A stretch of DNA of 64,000 nt, taken from assembly GCA_946539765.1 (NCBI GenBank), contig CAMNHO010000004.1, forward strand, positions 62,001 through 126,000. Direction: 5' to 3'. Below the pieces are notes generated by a model. It was not told the DNA's origin. It searched no databases and worked only from the letters and a program-made list of their open reading frames with translations. The DNA comes from UBA4312 sp002394635. Lineage in GTDB: Bacteria > Bacillota_I > Bacilli_A > Erysipelotrichales > Erysipelotrichaceae. Positions 43,539 to 53,029 of this stretch are shown here, one piece after another. Every line of letters starts with the position of its first letter. Positions within the stretch are counted from its first letter, which is position 1. The translations under genes were made by a program, and so were the position numbers.

Positions 43539-44330
43539 ATGAATAAGACATACCGTAATATGATTATTTATGTCGTAATGGTTTACTTACTTACGACAGT
43601 ATTATCAATCGTATCCAACCATTTTTCATTAGATCAAACACCAGTTACGACCATTATTATGGCTATTGCGTATTTGATACCGGCCGGTGTCGCCTTTTTT
43701 CTATTGAAGAAGGAACGGCCGAAAGCCAGTCCGCAGGCACTGATTGGTCTGAAGAAAGAAGGCCTTTTACCTTATGGCCTTTGTGTCGTATTTGTGTTGT
43801 TGCATTTCGGATGTAACGGACTGTTCGGAAATATAAAAACGTACGGAGGTTTTTTACAACTGTTGCCTGAGATTCCGTATGCTTTGGTATTTGGCGGATT
43901 GGCTGAAATTGGATGGAGACGTTATCTGCAGCCTAAATTGTTTCGGGCTTTAGGATATGCGGATCTATGGTTCGTATTGATTTTTTTGACATTGATCGTA
44001 GTATGCTGGTACATTCCGGTATATAGCGTACCTTGGTGCCGTCCGTTCGGAATGAACTGGTTTTTGATTCTTTTACTTCTAACAGGTAATACGTTTATGC
44101 TGGCAGCAATCCGCATGAGCAGCAAGGGAGCCATCCCTTGTATTCTTGCGCAGACCTTGTTTATGGGAGTTAACCAGGTATGGATGGTTTCCAATCATTG
44201 GCTGGCCGTAGCTTTCATTTCGATTCTGGAGGTGGCGGCTTCCTTTGGATGCATGGTGTATATCTTTACAAACAAGAAGAAAAAGAAAACAATGAAGGAA
44301 CCGGAAATAAAAACTGATATATCCATTTAG
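43539..44330 (+). CDS. CPBP-like multi-span membrane protein, active site incomplete
   Basis: A 263-residue protein with about seven or eight membrane spans and a basic C-terminal tail (KKKKKTMKEPEIKTD). ATG 43539 has GAGGG 6 bases upstream; ATG 43533 touches that site and is less likely. The segment LAEIGWRRYLQPKLFRALG resembles motif 1 (EExxxR) of CPBP/CAAX intramembrane proteases, but the first Glu is Ala. The expected FxxxH motif is replaced by a WYIPVYSVP stretch without His. It may thus be a non-catalytic member or only a distant relative. No neighbour points to a specific role. Confidence 0.6.
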   Translation: MNKTYRNMIIYVVMVYLLTTVLSIVSNHFSLDQTPVTTIIMAIAYLIPAGVAFFLLKKERPKASPQALIGLKKEGLLPYGLCVVFVLLHFGCNGLFGNIKTYGGFLQLLPEIPYALVFGGLAEIGWRRYLQPKLFRALGYADLWFVLIFLTLIVVCWYIPVYSVPWCRPFGMNWFLILLLLTGNTFMLAAIRMSSKGAIPCILAQTLFMGVNQVWMVSNHWLAVAFISILEVAASFGCMVYIFTNKKKKKTMKEPEIKTDISI

Positions 44331-44347
44331 GATATACCAGTTTTTTT
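44313..44347. terminator. bidirectional terminator between the CPBP-like gene and the dehydrogenase gene
   Basis: Twelve-base arms ACTGATATATCC/GGATATACCAGT (44313-44324 with 44330-44341) with one mismatch, ATTTA loop, T7 on the plus strand and T5 on the minus strand. The plus-strand stop codon lies in it. Confidence 0.8.
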
Positions 44348-44363
44348 ATGCTGTATCATATAA

Positions 44364-45473
44364 TCATTTTTCAAAAGGGAAAATGTAGTCTAGATGATAA
44401 TAATCTCGAACGGCCTTAAAATCATCTTGTACACCTTGTCCCATCGGAACTCCTTTATCTTTTCGAATCTGCCATACATCCCATTCTTTTTCTCCGGCTG
44501 TATAGATCCGTTTTTGACCAGGTGCTTTTTGCGAATTACGTAAACCACGCAGAATATCCCCGGTGGTCTTCTTGAAGGTTTCCAATCCCATAAAGAATTC
44601 CGGATCGATCACAATAAAGAAGTGGCCTAAGTGGTATGGACGTTTGTTTCCATCTTTATCTTTATTTGTCAGATCCTTCATAAACAGACCGCCCGTTAAA
44701 GCAGCAGAGAGGATCTCTACAACAGCTGCATATCCGTAGCCTTTGTAGCCTGCCATTTCTTCACCGATGCCTCCCAGAGGTGTCAAGGCAGCTGTTCCTT
44801 CCACGAGCGCTTTCAGAATTTCATTGGAGTCTGTCAACGCCGAACCATCATGGGCAATAACCATCCCTTTTGGGGTATCTTTGCCGCTGCGGGCATAATA
44901 TTCGATCTTTCCTCGTTGAACGATGGAAGTGGCACAGTCGAGAATAAAGTCAAACTCTTCATCCGTAGGAAAAGCGAAAGTGAGTGGGTTGGTACCCATC
45001 ATGTTTTCCACGCCAAAGGTGGGGGCAATCGATGCTCGTGCGTTTGTTCCTGTTATGCCGATCAGTCCTTGTTTAGAAGCCATGGTTGCCCAATAACCAG
45101 CAATACCATAATGAGAAGAATTACGAATAGCACCCATTGCTAACCCATAGGTCTTAGCTTTTTCAATCAATGTTTTCATCATGTGATAGCTGGCGACCAT
45201 GCCCATGCCGTCGTGGGCATCAGCAACTACTGTTGTCGGTGTTTCTTTTAGAATTTCATATTCTGTAACCGGATTGAGTATGCCTTCATTGATCCGATCA
45301 ATGTAAATCGGTTTAAAACGGTTGACACCATGGCTTTCTATGCCACGACGATCACTTTCCATCAAAACATCTGCACAGATCCTTGCATCATTTTCTGGAA
45401 CGCCTGCTGCCTGGAATGCATCAACTATAAAACTTTCAATAATATTCCATTGTACATATGGTCTTGTTTCCAT
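44364..45473 (-). CDS. Ldh-family NAD(P)-dependent malate/L-lactate-type dehydrogenase
   Basis: A 369-residue oxidoreductase of the malate/L-sulfolactate/ureidoglycolate dehydrogenase family, which is unrelated to classical LDH and MDH. Marks are ESDRRGIESHGVNRF, VADAHDGMGMV, the catalytic-site GAIRNSSHYGIAGYWA, TNARASIAPTFG and MGTNPLTFAFP. GAGGAGG lies 7 bases before ATG 45473 on the minus strand. It stands alone between a membrane protein and rny on the other strand, so context does not name the substrate; 2-keto acids such as oxaloacetate or pyruvate, or 2,3-diketogulonate, are all possible. Confidence 0.88.
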   Translation of the reverse strand: METRPYVQWNIIESFIVDAFQAAGVPENDARICADVLMESDRRGIESHGVNRFKPIYIDRINEGILNPVTEYEILKETPTTVVADAHDGMGMVASYHMMKTLIEKAKTYGLAMGAIRNSSHYGIAGYWATMASKQGLIGITGTNARASIAPTFGVENMMGTNPLTFAFPTDEEFDFILDCATSIVQRGKIEYYARSGKDTPKGMVIAHDGSALTDSNEILKALVEGTAALTPLGGIGEEMAGYKGYGYAAVVEILSAALTGGLFMKDLTNKDKDGNKRPYHLGHFFIVIDPEFFMGLETFKKTTGDILRGLRNSQKAPGQKRIYTAGEKEWDVWQIRKDKGVPMGQGVQDDFKAVRDYYHLDYIFPFEK

Positions 45474-45619
45474 GAGATACCTCCTCGTTTATATAAGTAA
45501 TTCTATCATAATATGAATGAATAAGGATATAATGTTTTAAAAAACGCATAACATTCATAATTGCTTTTGTGGCTTATGGTATTGTGGTGTTTTTTTTACA
45601 CCTTTATCATTTACTTTGT

Positions 45620-45648
45620 TTGTATCTTGACATATTTTCGTGTATAAT
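45620..45648 (+). promoter_or_regulatory. promoter of rny
   Basis: Perfect TATAAT (45643-45648) with TTGTAT 17 bases upstream (45620-45625). A TTGACA at 45627-45632 is only 10 bases from the -10 and cannot pair with it. Confidence 0.5.
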
Positions 45649-45675
45649 GAAAAGGCTGGATTTAGGAGGTGTAGT

Positions 45676-47226
45676 ATGTCCTTACTAATTATCTCTTTAT
45701 CTGGAATTGCAGGGCTTGTGATTGGAATTGTAGCCATGATGGCTTATTCTAAAGCAGGTTTAAACAAAAATCAGCAGGATGCAGAGAGAATTCTAAAAGA
45801 AGCTGAGATTGAAGCGCAGTCTCGAATTAAACAGGCTGTTTTAGATGGAAAAACACAGGCGCATGAGTTGCGTGTGGAAGCTGAGAAAGACATTAAAGAA
45901 CGAAAACAAGAAGTAAACAATTTGGAAAACAAGTTATTACGAAGAGAAGATAACTTGAACTTTCGTGACACAGCTTTAGGCCAAAAAGAGCGCCAAATCA
46001 ATGAAAAAATGCAGAAAGTGACTGATAAACTGTCAACGCTAGATGAAAAAGAGAAAGTTTTACAGGAACAAATTGACAAGCAAATCGTAGTATTGGAAGA
46101 TGTAGCGAAAATGTCCAGTCAGGATGCAAAGGAAGAATTATTTGCGGTTGTTGAAAAACAGATGGAACAGGAAAAATACGCTTACATCAAAGACAAAGAA
46201 GAAGAAGCAAAAGAAACGGCAAATCGTAAGGCACAGGAGATCCTTGCTATGGCTATTGAAAGAATGAGCCAGCAGGAAACACAGGAACGTACCGTCAGTG
46301 TAGTAACGCTGCCTAGCGAAGAAATGAAAGGGCGGATCATCGGGCGAGAAGGTCGAAACATTCGTGCTTTTGAACAGGCAACAGGTGTTGAATTGAACAT
46401 TGATGATACCCCGGATGTAATAACGATTACATGTTTCAACCCAGTTCGTCGGGAGGTTGCCCGACTTGCACTGGAGCACTTGATACGCGATGGCCGTATT
46501 CAGCCGGGCCGGATCGAGGATGTAGTTAAGAAGTATCAGAAAGAGATTGATCAGGAAATTGTAAAAACCGGTGAAGAAGCTATCTTTAAAATGGGAATCG
46601 GAAGAATTGATCGTGATATTATTAAATTGATCGGTACATTAAAATATCGTTATTCCTATGGTCAGAATGCGTTACAGCATTCGATGGAAGTGGCCTATTT
46701 GGCCGGAGCAATGGCTGCTGAATTAGGCTTGAACCAGCAAATTGCCAAACGTGCCGGTTTATTACATGATATCGGAAAAGCATTGAATATCGAACATGAT
46801 GGTTCTCATACAGAATTAGGCTACAAGTTCTGTAAAAAACACGGAGAAAAAGAAATTGTATTAAATGCAATCCAGTCACATCATGGCGAAGTGGAGGCGC
46901 GCTTCTTGACCAGCCATTTGGTTATTGCTGCCGATACGATTAGTGCTGCTAGACCAGGTGCACGTAAAGAGAGTGCACAGGCTTATATCGATCGTCTGGA
47001 GAATTTGGAGAAGATATCCAAGAAGCATAAGGGCGTTAAAAATGCTTATGCAATTCAGGCTGGCCGCGAGATCCGTGTCATGGTCAATCCGACAGAAGTA
47101 GACGATATCGCATGTACAAAACTGGCTCGCGATATTCGTGATCAGATTGAAAGTGAGCTGACATATCCAGGACAAATTAAAGTCAATGTCATCCGTGAAG
47201 TACGTGCTCAGGAGCTTGCCAGATAG
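45676..47226 (+). CDS. rny: ribonuclease Y
   Basis: A 516-residue membrane-bound endoribonuclease that starts mRNA decay in Firmicutes. ATG 45676 follows GGAGGTG at 45666-45672; an in-frame codon at 45640 is inside the promoter. The N-terminal membrane span (LLIISLSGIAGLVIGIVAMM) leads to a long coiled coil (about 30-200). Then come the KH domain (SEEMKGRIIGREGRNIRAFE) and the HD domain with GLLHDIGKALNIEHDGSHTE and AADTISAARPGAR. Order and length are standard. RNase Y acts with the RNase J paralogues, one of which is encoded 1.8 kb downstream. Confidence 0.98.
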   Translation: MSLLIISLSGIAGLVIGIVAMMAYSKAGLNKNQQDAERILKEAEIEAQSRIKQAVLDGKTQAHELRVEAEKDIKERKQEVNNLENKLLRREDNLNFRDTALGQKERQINEKMQKVTDKLSTLDEKEKVLQEQIDKQIVVLEDVAKMSSQDAKEELFAVVEKQMEQEKYAYIKDKEEEAKETANRKAQEILAMAIERMSQQETQERTVSVVTLPSEEMKGRIIGREGRNIRAFEQATGVELNIDDTPDVITITCFNPVRREVARLALEHLIRDGRIQPGRIEDVVKKYQKEIDQEIVKTGEEAIFKMGIGRIDRDIIKLIGTLKYRYSYGQNALQHSMEVAYLAGAMAAELGLNQQIAKRAGLLHDIGKALNIEHDGSHTELGYKFCKKHGEKEIVLNAIQSHHGEVEARFLTSHLVIAADTISAARPGARKESAQAYIDRLENLEKISKKHKGVKNAYAIQAGREIRVMVNPTEVDDIACTKLARDIRDQIESELTYPGQIKVNVIREVRAQELAR

Positions 47227-47252
47227 TGTAAGCCATAGCTTACTATTTTGAC

Positions 47253-47280
47253 TTGAAACCTTTTAGAGAATTGCTATACT
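47253..47280 (+). promoter_or_regulatory. promoter of the ferredoxin gene
   Basis: TTGAAA (47253-47258), 16 bases, TATACT (47275-47280) with a TGC extension before the -10 (TTGCTATACT). Confidence 0.6.
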
Positions 47281-47314
47281 TTTCATAGGGTAAAACTAAA
47301 AGGAGGAAAAACTA

Positions 47315-47494
47315 ATGGCTGTAAAGATTGATGTTGATACTTGCATCGGTTGTGGTGCTTGTGTTGGAGGATGCCCTGTTGGAGCACTTTCCATGAATGA
47401 TGATGGACAATCTGTTTGTGATGGAGATACTTGTATTGATTGCGGTTCTTGCATCGGTACTTGCCCAGTTGGAGCAATTAGTTCAGAATTTTAA
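47315..47494 (+). CDS. 2[4Fe-4S] ferredoxin
   Basis: A 59-residue electron carrier with two complete CxxCxxCxxxCP motifs: CIGCGACVGGCPVG near the start and CIDCGSCIGTCPVG near the end. This is the clostridial-type ferredoxin used for low-potential electron transfer, for example with pyruvate:ferredoxin oxidoreductase. AGGAGG lies 9 bases before ATG 47315, with an own promoter and a terminator behind. The next gene, miaB, is a radical-SAM iron-sulfur enzyme that needs electrons, but the terminator argues against one operon. Confidence 0.95.
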   Translation: MAVKIDVDTCIGCGACVGGCPVGALSMNDDGQSVCDGDTCIDCGSCIGTCPVGAISSEF

Positions 47495-47508
47495 TTAAAA
47501 GAAGTTAG

Positions 47509-47537
47509 GAGTCAGGCTGCAAAGTTTGGCTCTTTCT
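47509..47537 (+). terminator. intrinsic terminator after the ferredoxin gene
   Basis: Stem GAGTCAGGC/GTTTGGCTC (47509-47517 with 47524-47532) with three G-U pairs, TGCAAA loop and a T-rich tail. It ends just before the miaB ribosome-binding site. Confidence 0.6.
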
Positions 47538-47555
47538 TTATATATGGAGGTATTT

Positions 47556-48989
47556 ATGAAAATTAGACCAGACTGGATCCTGCCGGATCTAAAAGAAGCA
47601 CAAAAACGTACAAGAAAACCGATTGAACGAATCGATACATTTCAAATTCAGGAAAATGCACGGTTTATCGGACAAGGAAAAACATATTATATTTCTACAT
47701 ATGGCTGTCAGGCCAATGAGCGAGATTCTGAGACGTTAGCCGGGATTATGGATGCCATGGGCTTTGTTTATAATGAAGATGTGGAAACAGCCGATGTGAT
47801 TTTGATCAATACATGTGCAGTACGTCAGAATGCTGAAGAGAAAGTTTTAGGAGAATTAGGCAATTTTAAGCGGCTCTACAGAGAAAACAAGGATCTGGTT
47901 ATCGGTGTTTGCGGATGTATGGCACAGGAAGAAGATCTTGTTGATACGATCCTTCATAAATATCCTCAGGTACGTTTACTTTTTGGAACGCATAATCTGC
48001 AGGAACTGCCGTCGATGTTATACAGTGTTATTTTTGATCATAAACGCATGATCAAGGTATACTCCAAGGAAGGAGAGGTATATGAAAACCTTCCAGTCCA
48101 TCGTTTCGGAACTCATAAGGCATGGGTCAACATTATGTATGGCTGTGATAAATTCTGTACTTACTGTATTGTCCCATATACTAGAGGAAAACAACGTTCG
48201 AGGACGATGGAGCAGATTCTTTCAGAGGTTCGACAATTGAAAGAGGATGGCTATAAAGAAGTCTCTTTATTGGGACAAAATGTGAATGCGTATGGAAAAG
48301 ATATAGATAACGGGGGCGATTTTGCCGATTTATTGGAAGAAGTTGCCAAAATCGGTATTCCACGAGTACGTTTTATGACCAGTCATCCTTGGGATTTCTC
48401 CGATCGGATGATTGATGTCATTGCCAAATATGACAACATCATGCCATATATTCATTTGCCTTTACAATCAGGTGATGATGAGATATTGAAGCGGATGGGA
48501 CGTCGATATACCAGTGAAGAGTATAAGGCATTGTTTGATGCAATCAAGAAGAGAATTCCAAATGTATCTGTCACTACAGATATCATAGTTGGATTCCCGG
48601 GAGAAACGGAAGAGCAGTTCCAACATACTTTGGATATGGTGAACTATTGTCAGTATGACAATGCGTTTACATTTATCTTTTCTGCACGTGCTGGAACGCC
48701 AGCTGCCCGGATGAGCGATGAGGTTACACGGGAGGAAAAGACAAAGCGGTTGATGAAGCTCAACGAGACGTGGAATCAATATGCGCTTGAAAAGAACAAG
48801 GCATACGAGGGCCGTGTTGTTTCTGTTCTGGTAGATGGAAAAAGCAAGAAAAACGAACATGTATATTCGGGATATACGGATACGAACAAGCTGGTTAATT
48901 TTACCGGAAAGAACATTCAGCCGGGAACATTTGTGGATGTGCTCATTGAAACAGGAAAAACCTTTTCCTTAGATGGGAAAGCATTGTGA
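47556..48989 (+). CDS. miaB: tRNA-2-methylthio-N6-dimethylallyladenosine synthase
   Basis: A 477-residue radical-SAM methylthiotransferase that modifies A37 of tRNAs reading UNN codons. ATG 47556 has GGAGG 5 bases upstream; an upstream in-frame TTG at 47526 has none. The N-terminal UPF0004 domain has STYGCQANERDSE, NTCAVRQNAEEK and GVCGCMAQ, three cysteines for the auxiliary cluster. The radical-SAM motif is GCDKFCTYCIVPYTRG. The C-terminal TRAM domain covers about 400-477 (YEGRVVSVLVDG). Two 4Fe-4S clusters are therefore expected. Confidence 0.97.
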   Translation: MKIRPDWILPDLKEAQKRTRKPIERIDTFQIQENARFIGQGKTYYISTYGCQANERDSETLAGIMDAMGFVYNEDVETADVILINTCAVRQNAEEKVLGELGNFKRLYRENKDLVIGVCGCMAQEEDLVDTILHKYPQVRLLFGTHNLQELPSMLYSVIFDHKRMIKVYSKEGEVYENLPVHRFGTHKAWVNIMYGCDKFCTYCIVPYTRGKQRSRTMEQILSEVRQLKEDGYKEVSLLGQNVNAYGKDIDNGGDFADLLEEVAKIGIPRVRFMTSHPWDFSDRMIDVIAKYDNIMPYIHLPLQSGDDEILKRMGRRYTSEEYKALFDAIKKRIPNVSVTTDIIVGFPGETEEQFQHTLDMVNYCQYDNAFTFIFSARAGTPAARMSDEVTREEKTKRLMKLNETWNQYALEKNKAYEGRVVSVLVDGKSKKNEHVYSGYTDTNKLVNFTGKNIQPGTFVDVLIETGKTFSLDGKAL

Positions 48990-48995
48990 TATAAT
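48987..48995 (+). promoter_or_regulatory. extended -10 promoter of the RNase J gene
   Basis: TGATATAAT: a TGnTATAAT extended -10 overlapping the miaB stop codon, 32 bases before ATG 49028. No good -35 is seen, as is usual for extended -10 promoters. Confidence 0.4.
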
Positions 48996-49027
48996 ACTAA
49001 TAATATAAATCCATGAAAGGAGACTCC

Positions 49028-50698
49028 ATGAATAAGCATTCTGAAAAAATTCGTTTTTTCGCTTTGGGTGGCCAGGACGAAGACGGGAAGAATATGATGT
49101 GTCTGGAAATCGATGACCGGATCTTTGTGATTGAGGCTGGATTAAAATACCCGGATCAAAGAGAATCTTTGGGAATCGAATTTATCGTACAAGACTTTTC
49201 TTATTTGGTAGCGAATAAAGATCGAATTGAGGGGATCTTTATTACTCACGGACATGATGATGTAATGGGAGCTTTACCCTATTTATTAGAAAGTGCATCG
49301 GCGAATGTATATGCATCCCCGATGGTATCTAAGATCCTGCATAAACAATTGCGTTCCATGAAGATTACCGGAAGCAGGATCTATACTGTAAAACGTCATG
49401 ATACGAAAAAAATAGGAAAACATAAGGTCATTTTCTTTCCGATTACACATAATTTTCCTTCGACGTATGGTCTGGCTATCTCCACTTCCTACGGATATAT
49501 CGTTTACTCCGGTGAATTCATTATGGACTATGATGACCTGACGGATGATTACCGAGGTGATATCCGAACATTGACTACGTTGGGAATGGAAGGGGTATTT
49601 TTGCTTCTGCAGGAAAGCAAAGGGGCTGAACGCAGCGGGCATACATCGCCAAATCACCGAATTGCACCGGCATTCTCTAAAGTTCTGGAAAGAAATGAGA
49701 ACAAGCGTATCTTTGTCAGCGTATACTCGCAGAGTGTGTATCGTTTACAGGAGATTTTAAATACATGTATTAAATATAACCGACGCATGTTTATCTATAA
49801 CAAGGATCTGCAGGAAATGCTGGAATATCTGAAGGCAGTCGGATATGAGGTGCCTTCTAAATACATCGTAACGGAAAGAGAATTTAATAATTCCATGAAG
49901 GATATTGTGGTAATCATCAGTTCACAGGGACCAGTATTGTTTAATATGATCCACAATATCGCCAATAATGAAGATAATCTGATTTCAATGGATGACCAGG
50001 ATGTGATCTGTATGGCCAGTCGTGTCATTGCTGGCACCGGAAAAGATTTTGCGGCCATGGAAAACGATATTTATAAATTGAATGCAGAACTGATTGTGTT
50101 GGGGGATCAGGTTATCAATATGCATCCTTCTGTAGAAGACCTGAAAATGATGTTGTTCATCCTGCGTCCGAAGTACTATATTCCGGTCAAAGGGCAGTAT
50201 CGTCAGTTATATATGAATGCCGAACTGGCCATGAATATGGGGTATAGTCCAAGCAACATTCTTATTTTGGATAATGGTCAGGTTGCACAGTTCGAAAATG
50301 GCCGGCTGGTATCATGTCGTATGGAATTTGATTTAAAAGATGTTCTAGTAGACGGAAAGAAAAACTGGGACATGGCTGGTGTTGTCTTAAAGGACAGAGA
50401 AACGTTATCCACGGATGGTGTGATCATTCTGGCTATCGGTATTGATGCAAAAACCAAGAAGATCATTAATGGACCGGATATTCAAACACGCGGGCTGATC
50501 TATTTAAAAGATGCTGAATACATCACAAAAGATGTGGCAAAGATTATGGAAGAAACCATAGAAAATGATGTATCAAATAAGAAGTATGATAATATGGAAA
50601 CCCGGCAAGCGATCCGTGATAAAGTATCGAGATACTTACTGCGTCAGACGGCAAAACGCCCGATGATCCTTCCGGTCATAATGGAAATTAACACGTAG
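49028..50698 (+). CDS. RNase J-family protein with degenerate metal site (J2-like)
   Basis: A 556-residue metallo-beta-lactamase/beta-CASP protein of the RNase J family. AAAGGAG precedes ATG 49028. The fold is clear (FFALGGQDEDGKNMM, PSTYGLAISTSYG, GVFLLLQESKGAERSGH, PKYYIPVKGQYRQLY). The HxHxDH motif reads H74-G-H76-D-D78-V79, so the last His is Val. The GDF position is G-E163-F, with Glu for Asp. The motif-B His is kept (H366 in NMHPSVEDL), but the PVHGE His is K388 (PVKGQ). Three metal ligands are thus altered while the rest stands. This fits an RNase J2-type partner that needs an active J1 encoded elsewhere. Confidence 0.88.
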   Translation: MNKHSEKIRFFALGGQDEDGKNMMCLEIDDRIFVIEAGLKYPDQRESLGIEFIVQDFSYLVANKDRIEGIFITHGHDDVMGALPYLLESASANVYASPMVSKILHKQLRSMKITGSRIYTVKRHDTKKIGKHKVIFFPITHNFPSTYGLAISTSYGYIVYSGEFIMDYDDLTDDYRGDIRTLTTLGMEGVFLLLQESKGAERSGHTSPNHRIAPAFSKVLERNENKRIFVSVYSQSVYRLQEILNTCIKYNRRMFIYNKDLQEMLEYLKAVGYEVPSKYIVTEREFNNSMKDIVVIISSQGPVLFNMIHNIANNEDNLISMDDQDVICMASRVIAGTGKDFAAMENDIYKLNAELIVLGDQVINMHPSVEDLKMMLFILRPKYYIPVKGQYRQLYMNAELAMNMGYSPSNILILDNGQVAQFENGRLVSCRMEFDLKDVLVDGKKNWDMAGVVLKDRETLSTDGVIILAIGIDAKTKKIINGPDIQTRGLIYLKDAEYITKDVAKIMEETIENDVSNKKYDNMETRQAIRDKVSRYLLRQTAKRPMILPVIMEINT

Positions 50699-50715
50699 TT
50701 TAAGGAGATGAGTCT

Positions 50716-53010
50716 ATGGCAGCTGCCAAGAAAAAGACAACCAAAAAGAAAACACAAAAAAAATCGGCTCCTAAAAAGACACAATCGAGGTTATTTCGAG
50801 TGTGTCTTCTACTTTGTATAGCCGTATTGTGTATTATAGCGCTATTGCATCTCGGTCCGGTGGGTTCGATCCTGTTCCAGTTTTTTAACTGGTTGTTCGG
50901 ATCCTTTGGATTTGTGATGATTTTACTGATCATGGGGTTTTGTTTGTATTCGATTCCTTACCGGAAAGAACCCTTTTTGGTCACACGTCATTACGTGGGA
51001 ATGGCGTTATTGGGATCCGCCTGGATGTTACTGGTGGCAGTCCGTGGTTTTCAAGCGGACAGCTACTGGTCTATGTTGGAAACGACCTTTGGACAGTTTA
51101 TTGCAATCATCGGCGGGCAGTATGTAAGTACAGGGGTGATCGGCTCTCTGTTACTTGGCATCATCGGTACATTGTTCAGTCAGGGAGGCTGTTATCTTTT
51201 TGTCGTCTTGTTTATCATGTTAGGGGTCCTTCTGATTGATTATCCGCAGATTCGCGACTTTGTGGTGGATTTTACCAATCGGGAAGATGAGCCATTGGAA
51301 CAGAAACCAAAGAAAGAGAAAAAGAAAGAAAAAAGGAAGGAAAAGAAGAAGGATACCTCTTCCTACCAGATCATTGATGCCAACGACCTCGACCAGTTGA
51401 TCATCGATTCAAATCCAAGTTTGTTTATGGAAGCCGATGACAAACAAAAGAAGGATGTCATTGTGCCTGAACCGGTGGATTCCAACAAAAAAAAGGAAAA
51501 GAAAAAGATCGAGCAGAAACAGGAAGAAGTACTGGAGGCATCGAATACGGTCTATGATGTACCGATTGATGAATATAAGAATTATACCTTGCCGAAGATG
51601 AATGTTTTGGATCCTCTGACTCGTACATCACGATCTAATAAAAACAGTTCTTCTGCCAAGGAACAAGGAAGAAAACTGATTGAAGTACTCGATACGTTTG
51701 GGATTGCAGCGGAGCTGGTTCAGATCCATATTGGTCCCAGTGTCACAAAATTTGAAATTCGTCCTCAGATCGGAGTGCGTGTGAGTCGAATCAGCGGCCT
51801 GCAAGATGATATAATGATGGCAATTGAGGCAACCGACATACGGATCGAAGCGCCCATTCCGGGAAAGAATGCGGTCGGTATCGAAGTACCGAATGTAGAA
51901 AAGACAACGGTACAAATGCGGGAGCTTATGCAGTCCATTCCGGTATCGGATGCTGGAAAGAAGCTTTTGTTCTGTCTTGGAAAGAATCTTCTGGGTGAGC
52001 CTATTTATGGTCAGCTTGACCGTATGCCGCATTTATTGATTGCCGGTGCCACTGGTTCAGGAAAATCGGTTTGTGTTAACTCAATCATCTGCTCTATTTT
52101 GATGCGTACGCGTCCGGATGAAGTGAAGCTGATCTTGATCGATCCGAAAAAGGTCGAATTCACTCCATATAATGATGTACCACATTTACTCGCTCCGGTC
52201 GTTACAGATAGTGAACTTGCCAACAATGCGTTGAAGGTCGCTGTAAAAATGATGGATGACCGTTATGCGATGTTCAGTGAATGGGGCGTTCGTAATATCA
52301 ATGGCTACAACAAACTGATCAAGCAGCACCCTGAGCAAAATCTTCCGCCTATGCCACGCATTGTCATCATCATTGATGAGCTGGCGGATCTGATGCTGGT
52401 TGCTGCTAAAGAAGTGGAATCTAGTATTCAACGGATCACACAGTTAGCAAGAGCGGCCGGTATTTATCTGATTGTTGCTACACAAAGACCAAGTGTTGAT
52501 GTGATTACCGGTGTGATCAAAGCCAATATTCCTAGCCGTATTGCCTTTGCGGTGTCATCGGCTGTCGATAGTCGAACCATCCTGGATCAACAGGGAGCTG
52601 AACGACTGTTAGGATATGGGGATATGCTGTATCTGCCGAACGGTGAAACCAGTCCGCAACGAATACAAGGTGTATTCATTCAGGATGATGAAGTTGTGCG
52701 TATAGCCGAAGCTGTAAAAGCACAGGGCAAACCACATTATGATGACACGTTTATTCAGCTAAGGGAGATTGCCAGCCAGGGTGGTGAAGTGAAGAACGAA
52801 TCCATGGATCCGATCTATGAAGATGTAAAACATTTTGTTATCAATAAGCAGAAGGCGAGTACATCGTTACTGCAAAGACAGTTTTCCATCGGATATGGAC
52901 GGGCAGCTCGTTTAATTGATGTACTGGAGATGCAGGGCATCATTGGACCGGCTAACGGCAGTAAGCCAAGAGAGGTTTATATTAAAAACACATACGAAGA
53001 AGAGATGTAA
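50716..53010 (+). CDS. ftsK: DNA translocase FtsK/SpoIIIE
   Basis: A 764-residue septal DNA pump. About 25 basic residues lead into four membrane spans (about 30-180), then a very Lys-rich linker (KEKKKEKRKEKKK). The motor follows: Walker A AGATGSGKSVCVNSI (about 440), LILIDPKKVEFTPYNDVPH, Walker B VIIIDELADLM, and THQ-type LIVATQRPSVDVITG. The gamma winged-helix domain that reads KOPS/SRS sites ends the protein (STSLLQRQFSIGYGRAARLI). AAGGAGATGA precedes ATG 50716. It completes chromosome segregation at division; no sporulation genes are near. Confidence 0.96.
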   Translation: MAAAKKKTTKKKTQKKSAPKKTQSRLFRVCLLLCIAVLCIIALLHLGPVGSILFQFFNWLFGSFGFVMILLIMGFCLYSIPYRKEPFLVTRHYVGMALLGSAWMLLVAVRGFQADSYWSMLETTFGQFIAIIGGQYVSTGVIGSLLLGIIGTLFSQGGCYLFVVLFIMLGVLLIDYPQIRDFVVDFTNREDEPLEQKPKKEKKKEKRKEKKKDTSSYQIIDANDLDQLIIDSNPSLFMEADDKQKKDVIVPEPVDSNKKKEKKKIEQKQEEVLEASNTVYDVPIDEYKNYTLPKMNVLDPLTRTSRSNKNSSSAKEQGRKLIEVLDTFGIAAELVQIHIGPSVTKFEIRPQIGVRVSRISGLQDDIMMAIEATDIRIEAPIPGKNAVGIEVPNVEKTTVQMRELMQSIPVSDAGKKLLFCLGKNLLGEPIYGQLDRMPHLLIAGATGSGKSVCVNSIICSILMRTRPDEVKLILIDPKKVEFTPYNDVPHLLAPVVTDSELANNALKVAVKMMDDRYAMFSEWGVRNINGYNKLIKQHPEQNLPPMPRIVIIIDELADLMLVAAKEVESSIQRITQLARAAGIYLIVATQRPSVDVITGVIKANIPSRIAFAVSSAVDSRTILDQQGAERLLGYGDMLYLPNGETSPQRIQGVFIQDDEVVRIAEAVKAQGKPHYDDTFIQLREIASQGGEVKNESMDPIYEDVKHFVINKQKASTSLLQRQFSIGYGRAARLIDVLEMQGIIGPANGSKPREVYIKNTYEEEM

Positions 53011-53029
53011 GAAAGGGATTGATTAGATT

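Noticed and set aside
45627..45648. TTGACA with TATAAT before rny as a promoter pair
   Set aside because: The spacer is only 10 bases. The TATAAT may still be used with TTGTAT 17 bases upstream.
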